From positions 72,511,494 to 72,575,493 of the forward strand of contig CM042150.1 of NCBI GenBank assembly GCA_023376005.1: 64,000 nucleotides of DNA, read 5' to 3'. Below the pieces are notes generated by a model. The model had not been told where the DNA came from. It saw only the letters and a program-made list of their open reading frames with translations, and searched no databases. Below, in pieces: positions 57,486 to 64,000 of this stretch (the first letter of the stretch is position 1; every line of letters begins with the position of its first letter). Both the position numbers and the translations under genes were made by a program. Source of the DNA: Doryteuthis pealeii (taxonomy: Eukaryota; Mollusca; Cephalopoda; Myopsida; Loliginidae).

Positions 57486-57655
57486 CTTCGTTGCAGAAAT
57501 GGCATCAAAATGTCCATATTATGTCTAGCCAAATTGTAAGCTTTCATTCTGATCAAACGCAATTCCTCTCTGAGAACTTGGCAGTCTTGCGAACCTCCAA
57601 TTCCAATCACCAAACTGCTATAGCGGGCAATTTCCTTACTCAGATCCTGTGTTGC
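57486..57655 (-). CDS. RGS9-binding-protein-like gene, N-terminal helical exon
   Basis: 170-bp internal exon read on the minus strand. The acceptor ends TACTTCAG and the donor is AG|GTAAGG. It gives 56 codons plus 2 nt with no stop. The peptide contains LVIGIGGSQDCQVLREEL followed by R-x-KAYNLA. This matches the pattern LV-x-x-(I/V)GGS-x-D-x-x-x-LR-x-EL-x-x-x-R-x-KA-x-x-LA that I know from the N-terminal Habc-like helices of R9AP (RGS9BP) and, less closely, RGS7BP. In vertebrates these proteins anchor the R7-family RGS-Gbeta5 complex to membranes and so speed G-protein shut-off in photoreceptors and neurons. The exon opens at a codon boundary, so a short upstream exon carrying the start Met should lie beyond 57655; I could not find it. 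The phase-2 end matches the exon at 42675-42805. Family assignment is by eye; RGS9BP versus RGS7BP is not settled. Confidence 0.78.
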
Positions 57656-57817
57656 CTGAAGTACTCACAAAATATCAAAAGCGATAATAAATAAATCATC
57701 GGTCATACCGATAAACAAGAATTTTAAAAAAAAAAGCATTAAATTCAAATCTGTGTGATATGGCGGGTCTTATTGTCGTAGTTTTCGCATGACACCAAAT
57801 AAAACGAAAGAATTTTT

Positions 57818-57896
57818 TTTGTATTCCGTGAGTCTGAAATTCTTTTTTTTTTTAATGTATATTTTTAAAAAAAAGTTCAGACCCACGGAATACAAA
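57818..57896. repeat. 21-bp-arm inverted repeat around a T/A-rich loop
   Basis: TTTGTATTCCGTGAGTCTGAA at 57818-57838 and its near-complement at 57876-57896. It is followed by AAT units. Confidence 0.8.
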
Positions 57897-58019
57897 TAAT
57901 AATAATAATAATGATTGTTGATTTGTCTTTTAAGAAGATATATCTTATCTAAGTTTTTTCTGTCATACATTAATTAAATGAATAAATAAATAAATGAATA
58001 ATTTTTTTACTAACACCAG

Positions 58020-60190
58020 AGCAGACAAAGGATATAGAGCTGGTACAACAAATCATGACTGATAAGAAGAGTACATTACCATCCCTAAGAAGCATAGAAT
58101 GGAAAAAAGTCAAGAAAGAAATTGAAAAGATAAACAAGATATTAGTGAACATCCCAATAAACAACATCACTGACCTAAACAACCTTATCTATGCAGGAGC
58201 AAAATTAGTCTGCGATAGAATTTGTGCACCCCTACGAAACACTAACACAAACAGAGAAACAAACAGAAACATAAAAGCTGGGTGGGAATTCAGATTGGAA
58301 GAACAAATAAAAAAACTACGACAGTAAAAAATACTTTAAACAATAACACAAATACACATTTAGCTAAAAAGGTGAAAAGACAACAGCAAATTAAGATGGA
58401 AGAAGTAAATCAAAAGATATCAGCTATAGAAGGAAGACTCAAAAGATATCGAACTAAACAGTACAAACAAAATAGGACCTTCCAAAACAATGAAAATAAA
58501 TTTTATGAATAAATTAGTGGATCTAAAACAAACACGGATGAACACCCAGATGCACCAGAAGCACAAAAAAATTGGAGTGATATATGGGAGAGCAAAGAAC
58601 ACAATAAGAAATCAAAATGGATAAGTGATATTAAAAATGAGCTGATGGAAATTGAGGAAGGATCTGTAGCAAGTATTCATATAATTACACACAAATCTAT
58701 ACTCAAGAAAGTAGCAAATTGAAAAAAAAACAAGCCATGATGGCATACATGGATTCTGGTTCAAAAATTTACTTCTATACACAAAAGAATGGCCCAGCAA
58801 CTGAACAGATGTCTACAAGAAGCAGAAGTACCCGAATGGATGACAAAAGGGGGCACCTTATCCAGAAAGACCTACAAAAAAGAAACATCCCTAGCAATTA
58901 TAGACCAATAACTTGACTACCCATGATGGGGAAAATATTGACTGCAGTAATAAAAGAAGAAATATACTTTTCACTCAATTGGTGTAAACTTTTCCCAGAA
59001 GAATAGAAAGGATGCCGCAAGGGAAAAAGAAGAACACACGACTTACTGTATATAGACCAATACATTCTTAAAGAAGTTAAAAATAGACCGAAAAATATTG
59101 CAATGGCATGGATAGACGTCAGAAAGGCCTATGACATGGTCCTACATACCTGGATTTTAGAATGTCTAAAAATGTACAAAATTTCCAACAACATCATAAA
59201 TTTAATTGAAAAAGCCATGGAAAACTGGCGAGTCCAAGTAAAAGCCGGAGGGCAATCCCTGGCAGACGTAAAAATCCAAAGAGGTATCTTCCAAGGAGAA
59301 TCGTTATCACCACTACTGTTTATTATAACAATGATGCCACTCAATCACATACTTAAAAATGTACAGGGGGATACAAATTCACTAACACACAAGAAAAGAT
59401 AAACCACCTTATGTACATGGATGACATAAAAACTTTTGCAAAAAATGAAAAAGAATTAGAAACCCTAGTACAAACTATTAGAATATATAGCCAAGATATA
59501 GGGATGGAATTTGGAATTGAAAAATGTGCTATGCTAGTAATAAAACGGAGTGAAAGAAAATTAATGGATGGAATACAACTGCAAAATTAGGACACTATAA
59601 AATCATTTGATAAAAATGAAAGCTACAAATACTTGGGAATTTTTGAAGCATACAATATCAAGCAAGCAGAAATGAAAGGAAAAGTTAAAAAAAAAGAATA
59701 CCCCAGGAGAACAAGAAAACTCCTAGAAACCAAACTCAACAGCAGAAATCTGATCAAAGGAATTAATACCTGGGCTGTCCCCATTATAAGATACTCTGGA
59801 CCATTCTTAAAATAGTCTTTTAACAAAAAAGAAAGAACTTGTCAACTGGTGGATTTTGCAGTGCCAGCAGATCACAGGATGAAGCTGAAGGAAAATGAAA
59901 CGATGGACAAATACATGGACCTTTCCAGAGAAATGAAAAAGCTATGGAATATGAAAGTCAAGTGATACCAATTGTAGTTAGTGCACTTGGAACGGTCCCA
60001 AAAAGCTTGGAGAAAAGACTGGAAAATCTAGAAATCAGAGGAAGAATTGAGACCATCCAGACTACTGCACTGTTGCAATCTGCCAGAATACTCAGAAGAG
60101 TCCTGGAGACATGAGGAGACTTGTTGTCACTCAGACTCCAGGGAGATATCAGCAGCTAATGCTTGTGTGAAAAACTAAGAAATGAAAATA
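58020..60190 (+). pseudogene. LINE with reverse transcriptase, decayed
   Basis: Plus strand, at least five frames. 58055-58330 is an N-terminal segment (LPSLRSIEWKKVKKEIEKIN, then NNLIYAGAKL). 58515-58700 has an NWSDIWESKEHNKKSKWIS-type linker. 58850-58920 has PSNYRPIT (RT). 59103-59400 is open with AMAWIDVRKAYDMV, GGQSLADVKIQRGIFQGESL and SPLLF. YMDD is at 59412-59423, followed by FGIEKCAM, YKYLGIFE and INTWAVPIIRYS. At 59940-60130 VVSALGTVPKSLEKRLE continues the downstream part. No restriction-type endonuclease domain survives here. The RT looks like the R4/Dong/Rex6 group, which is a guess. Confidence 0.75.
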
Positions 60191-60994
60191 ATAATTTTCA
60201 GCAATTCTCATAGTTAAATTTAAAAGGGAAAACCTCCTTAAAACTGCTGAATTTAATGAAAAACCAAATTCATTTTGCTACACCCACGAGGAACACACAC
60301 AAATTCACTGGTAGTTTGTGCATAGGTGAAATACAACCACAGAAATATAACCACAAATGAATTTCCCTGAAATAAATAAAAAATCGTATTTACTTATTAA
60401 CAAATTAAAATAATATTTCAGACCCACAGAAAAATTTTTTTTTTTTCAGCAGCAAACTCCTGAATATCACGAAAAACCAAAATTCATTTTTTTAACAAAC
60501 ACGAGGAAGGAAAAAAAAAGGAAAAAAAAAACGCAAAATTTATTTTAGTACCTGAGAGAAACTCACGAAAGAAAAAAACATATCTGATCATTGTTTCTCT
60601 ATTTCATTCAATGTTTTATGAATATTATGTGCATGTGTATCTACTCATTTTTACTCCGTTTAAATGTTATGCCAAATTAATATTATTTGCATTGGAAGTA
60701 GTAATTAACCTTATTGAATAAAAAAGGGGGATAGGTTAATTTCATCATTTAAGGTAGTGAAAATAACGAATTATAAAGATGTGAAGGGCGTCAAATCGCT
60801 TTTAAAAAACAAACATTCAACTAGAATAAATATTGACGTTAAATTAGAAACATTAGCGTCAACCCAAAACTTGTTGGGATATGTGTATATTGAAGGGGAG
60901 TCCGCAATATAAAAATTACTTACTAGAATAGTGGACGCAAACGAAGAAATTATTGAACTTTGTTTAGACTTAGAAATAAATGTAAAAAAAAATC
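60191..60994. other. no gene recognised; short direct repeat
   Basis: 60240-60310 and 60450-60510 share AAAACCAAATTCATTTT-like and ACACGAGGAA segments. The rest is AT-rich. Confidence 0.45.
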
Positions 60995-61107
60995 TGTGGA
61001 GATAGAGGACGTCCGTTTAGAGGGACACCGGTAGCAAAGCACCGGTAACTCGGGGGATCCTATAAATAGCGAACCCCTCGTTCGTAGTGGTCTCATTCTG
61101 GTCAACA
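60995..61107 (+). mobile_element. short 5' LTR of the right-edge gypsy element
   Basis: TGTGGAGATAG to TGGTCAACA (113 bp), with CCTATAAATAG (TATA box) near 61058-61068. It is followed within six bases by TGGCGCTGCGGGCAGG (61113-61128), which looks like a primer-binding site. The partner LTR lies outside the window, so the start is uncertain. Confidence 0.5.
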
Positions 61108-61190
61108 ATATATGGCGCTGCGGGCAGGATTGGAAGGGTACCTACCAGAATTTTGAATCTTTGCGCACCACCGATTGGAAGTTAACTGAA

Positions 61191-62070
61191 ATGGCTTCAG
61201 GACAAAGCAGTAACGAAGAATACCTGCAACTCCTACAGCAGTTAATTGAACTGCAGCGAGAAAATAATGAGCTGCGAACTGGTAGAGAAATGCCAAACCG
61301 GTCCCACACGAAAAAACCTGATAGGCCCATCATCGAATACGGTTATACCGAGGGTGACTGGGCACTATTCAACGATTCTTGGAGTCGATACAAACATATG
61401 TGCGGCCTAACAGACCCAGCCGAGATTCGTGACGGCTTGTTCGAGTGAAGTAAACCGACTACTTTTCGACCTAATAGGGTCTGAAGCATTCAACACAGCC
61501 ACGGAAGAACAACTCTTACGACACATACGGCAGATAGCAGTGAAAGGCGTACATAAAGAGGTACATAGACAAAAATTCCACAACACGAGACGGCATGAAG
61601 GGGAGGGTCTGGCACCATTTTTAGCGAGACTGCGGTCCCAGGCGAGATTCTGTGTGTTCACCATCCAATGCCCAAATGTAAGTTGCCAACGTTTTATCAA
61701 CTACTCAGAAGACATGGTAACTGGTCAACTCGTCGCTGGGCTCGTGAACAAGGAATATCAGAGCAAAATATTAGCCGAGTCTAATACCCTTACAACGGTG
61801 GAGCAGAAATTCCACAGGTTAGCCAGTCTAGAAACAACAGACACATCGACTTCCCATTTGCAAAGCAGCCTGGATCCACTATCGACATTTGGCTCTTTGA
61901 GATCAGAGCGGAAGCGATCTCAGGGTGAAGATACACCACGTAAAAAGCCGTGCGATGGGTCTGGAAAGACAACGCACCCAAACGGGCTGAAGGGACGGAG
62001 GAACTGTCCAGCGAGAACGCTTCGGTGCAGCAACTGTGGGGTTGCCGGGCACCTAGAAAATGTTTGTTGA
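61191..62070 (+). pseudogene. gypsy gag with CCHC knuckle
   Basis: ATG at 61191 opens MASGQSSNEEYLQLLQQLIE, then YTEGDWALFNDSWSRYK. A frame loss at about 61430-61448 (TGA) is followed by an overlapping frame to 62070 with CSSEVNRLLFDLIG, HEGEGLAPFLARLRSQA and FTIQCPN. Near the end is C-SNC-GVAGH-LENVC, a CCHC zinc knuckle that binds genomic RNA in such elements. Spacing from the primer-binding site (about 60 bp) fits a gag start. The single shift near 61435 is the only obvious lesion here. Confidence 0.78.
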
Positions 62071-62329
62071 AAACCAAAGGCGGTCACTACCACGGAATTT
62101 AAACGTCAATCCAAAATACTCGCCAGTGGGGAAAAGGGTAGTCGAGCACCTGAGAGACGAAGACTACCGGCAGTACCACACCTAGCATGGAGTCGGGGAA
62201 GATTCAAAAGAAGCCCCCCAGAACCACCACCTACCCTGGAAATCGAGGTATCTTTAATACCAGAATCCCATGCAGAATTTGGGCGAACTCTGAATAGTAG
62301 AATTCATCAACAAAGACACCATATCAACA

Positions 62330-62630
62330 AGACACCATATCCAGGCCGTCGCAGATACTGGTGCACAAACGTGTTCGAGTGGCCCAGAGATACTGGAAGT
62401 ATTAGGTGGCACCAGCAACATTCTGATACCTACCAGCCATAGAATTTGCGGTATCACAAACAACCAACTACGTATTAAAGGCATAGTTTTTATGCGGATC
62501 AAGGTTGGGGATAACGAAACCAAACAAGTCGTGTCTGAAAACACCTTAGGATTTTACTTGTCTGAGTCAGCCTTAAAAGACTTGGGACTAATCCCTCTAA
62601 ATTTCCCAAGCCAAACCTCAAAAAACTGAC
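62330..62630 (+). pseudogene. gypsy aspartic protease
   Basis: The plus-strand frame AVADTGAQTCSSGPEILEVL carries the DTGA active site (62354-62365), then RICGITNNQLRIKGIVF and LGFYLSESALKDLGLIP. A short duplicated ACACCATATC just upstream (62318-62341) may be the cause of the frame break between gag and protease. Confidence 0.75.
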
Positions 62631-62736
62631 GTATCAACCTCGGATAACGGGAATGCACCATGCGGATGTCCTCGAAGAACAACATTGTCGGACAAACCAG
62701 CTAGTATTCCGTAAGCAATAGGAACCGTTTGGGACA

Positions 62737-63492
62737 GTGGATATGAGAGTACTACAAGTCAAGCGCATTCAATACCTGTCCCCACCAACCATTACAGGTT
62801 ATGACTGGGAGGCCACTGGACATAACGTTTACCCAAGAAGCAAAACCATCAGCAGTGCACACACGGTCCCTTATCATTGGAAAAAGAGGGTAAAAGAAGA
62901 CCTGGACCGGGACGTCAGGTTGGGAATCATCGAGCCAGTACCGGCAGGCACACCTACGCTCTGGTGTTCAAGGATGGTGGTCGCGCCAAAGAAGAATGGT
63001 TCGCCCAGGAGAACAGTGGACTTACAGAAATTGAATGCCGCAACGATGAGGGAGACCCATCACACTCCATCCCCATTCAACCAAGTATCCGTCGTGCCCG
63101 CTCGAACCAAGAAGACGGTACTAGACGCTTGGAACGGGTACCATAGTTTACCACTCTCTCCAACAGCGCGAGACGCGACAACATTCATAACAGAATGGGG
63201 TCGTTACCGGTACCTCAGAGCACCCCAAGGTTTTCACGCGTCTGTGGACGGCTACACTCGCCGATTCAATGACATCACGGTGGATATACCCAGGAAGACC
63301 CGCTGCATCGACGACACCCTTCTCTGGGATGGAACCACGGAGTCTGCCTTCTGGCACACACTGGACTACATTACCCACTGTGGCAGAAATGGAATTGTCT
63401 TTAATCCCGACAAATTCCAATTTACATGCGATGAGGTCGAGTTCGCCGGCTTCATAATAACGGCTGATGGCGTAAAGCCGAGTAAAAAATGA
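62737..63492 (+). CDS. gypsy reverse transcriptase domain, open
   Basis: Open frame of 251 codons. It holds LGIIEPVPAGTPTLWCSRMV, KKNGSPRRTVDLQKLN (finger motif), TTFITEWGRYRYLRAPQGF and RCIDDTLLWD, in which the usual Y-x-DD is C-I-DD, then FNPDKFQFTCDEVEFAGF. Mag-like gypsy lineages of invertebrates often carry a C at this place, as far as I recall. It ends at a stop near 63490 and continues in another frame as RNase H. It codes for copying the element's RNA into DNA inside virus-like particles; because of the neighbouring breaks this copy is unlikely to act on its own. Confidence 0.82.
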   Translation: MDMRVLQVKRIQYLSPPTITGYDWEATGHNVYPRSKTISSAHTVPYHWKKRVKEDLDRDVRLGIIEPVPAGTPTLWCSRMVVAPKKNGSPRRTVDLQKLNAATMRETHHTPSPFNQVSVVPARTKKTVLDAWNGYHSLPLSPTARDATTFITEWGRYRYLRAPQGFHASVDGYTRRFNDITVDIPRKTRCIDDTLLWDGTTESAFWHTLDYITHCGRNGIVFNPDKFQFTCDEVEFAGFIITADGVKPSKK

Positions 63493-64000
63493 CGGAAGCT
63501 ATTCTCAACTTCCCTACCCCCACAAACATCACAGGTGTAAGGTCTTGGTTTGGGTTGATAAACCAGGTCTCGTACGCATTCTCACAGGCTTAAGTTATGG
63601 CTCCATTTCGAGAATTATTACGTACAAAGGACCGAAAATTTTATTGGGATACTACACTGAACAATCTTTTTGAAGAATCAAAAAGCACATCGTTCGAAAG
63701 ATTGAGGAGGGGGTAAAAACTTTTGAGAAGAACAGGGCGACATGTCTATCCACTGATTACAGTAAAAATGGCATCGGGTACTTTCTCTTCCAAAAGCATT
63801 GCCAATATCCGACGGAATCGGGACCAAACTGTGGAGAACCACTGGAAAATAATCCTGGCGGGATCAAGATTCACCAAGGATGCAGAATCCCGCTACTCCC
63901 CCGTAGAAGATGAAGCTCTGGCATTAATATACGGGTTAGAATCCTGTAGGATGTTTTTACTGGGATGTCCAGATTTACTGGTCACGGTGGATCACCAACC
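63493..64000 (+). pseudogene. gypsy RT thumb and RNase H, cut by window edge
   Basis: MTEAILNFPTPTNITGVRSW overlaps the RT end at 63489, followed by FGLINQVSYAF, APFRELLRTKDRKFYWD and, with shifts near 63590, 63710 and 63790, AGSRFTKDAESRYSPVEDEALA and MFLLGCPDLLVTVDHQ. Integrase and the 3' LTR should lie to the right of the window. Confidence 0.75.

Overview
The window is animal nuclear DNA: AT-rich, intron-bearing, dense in dispersed repeats and carrying a 100-bp scaffold gap. No operons, bacterial genes or CRISPR arrays are visible. The repeat set (several Ty3/gypsy lineages, a restriction-endonuclease-type LINE, tRNA-derived SINEs, a TIR transposon with an intron-containing transposase, long GA/TA/AAT microsatellites) fits an invertebrate metazoan. 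I cannot name the phylum.

Host gene. One gene is supported, on the minus strand. Four exons (57486-57655, 42675-42805, 33823-33955, 29207-29331) all have consensus splice sites and join without breaking phase. Together they encode about 187 residues resembling the RGS9-binding protein / R9AP (RGS7BP-RGS9BP) family. A tentative last exon with a hydrophobic tail lies at 28107-28174. The first exon is not found. Most of the window from 28 to 64 kb is therefore intronic or 5' sequence of this gene, filled with transposable elements.

Transposon of interest. A 4,764-bp element (48904-53667) has TAGGG... terminal inverted repeats and a 9-bp target duplication (CTGGGATGT). It is inserted into the protease region of a gypsy element. 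It carries a multi-exon transposase-like gene with candidate D, D, C-x2-H and E residues. Related copies lie at 6007-9517, 16617-21832 and 38261-40250.

Layout. 0-2.7 kb: minus-strand gypsy gag-protease-RT split by a solo LTR with a 4-bp target duplication. 3.0-21.8 kb: a chimeric assembly block, with a forward arm of about 6.4 kb (3010-9517), its inverted copy (9518-15921), 100 Ns, a damaged contig edge and a cleaner third copy (16022-20100) that alone continues rightward. 21.8-24.2 kb: AT-rich repeat and LINE C-terminal remnant. 24.2-26.8 kb: minus gypsy pol split by an insertion. 28-44 kb: host-gene exons among solo LTRs, a gypsy integrase fragment and minisatellites. 44-48.9 kb: a mosaic of gypsy pieces in both orientations. 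48.9-53.7 kb: the intact-ended transposon. 53.7-54.6 kb: the other half of its gypsy host. 55-57 kb: AT-rich. 58-60.2 kb: LINE. 61-64 kb: plus-strand gypsy running off the right edge.

Coordinates for mobile elements without visible target duplications are approximate. All family identities come from reading motifs, not from searches.
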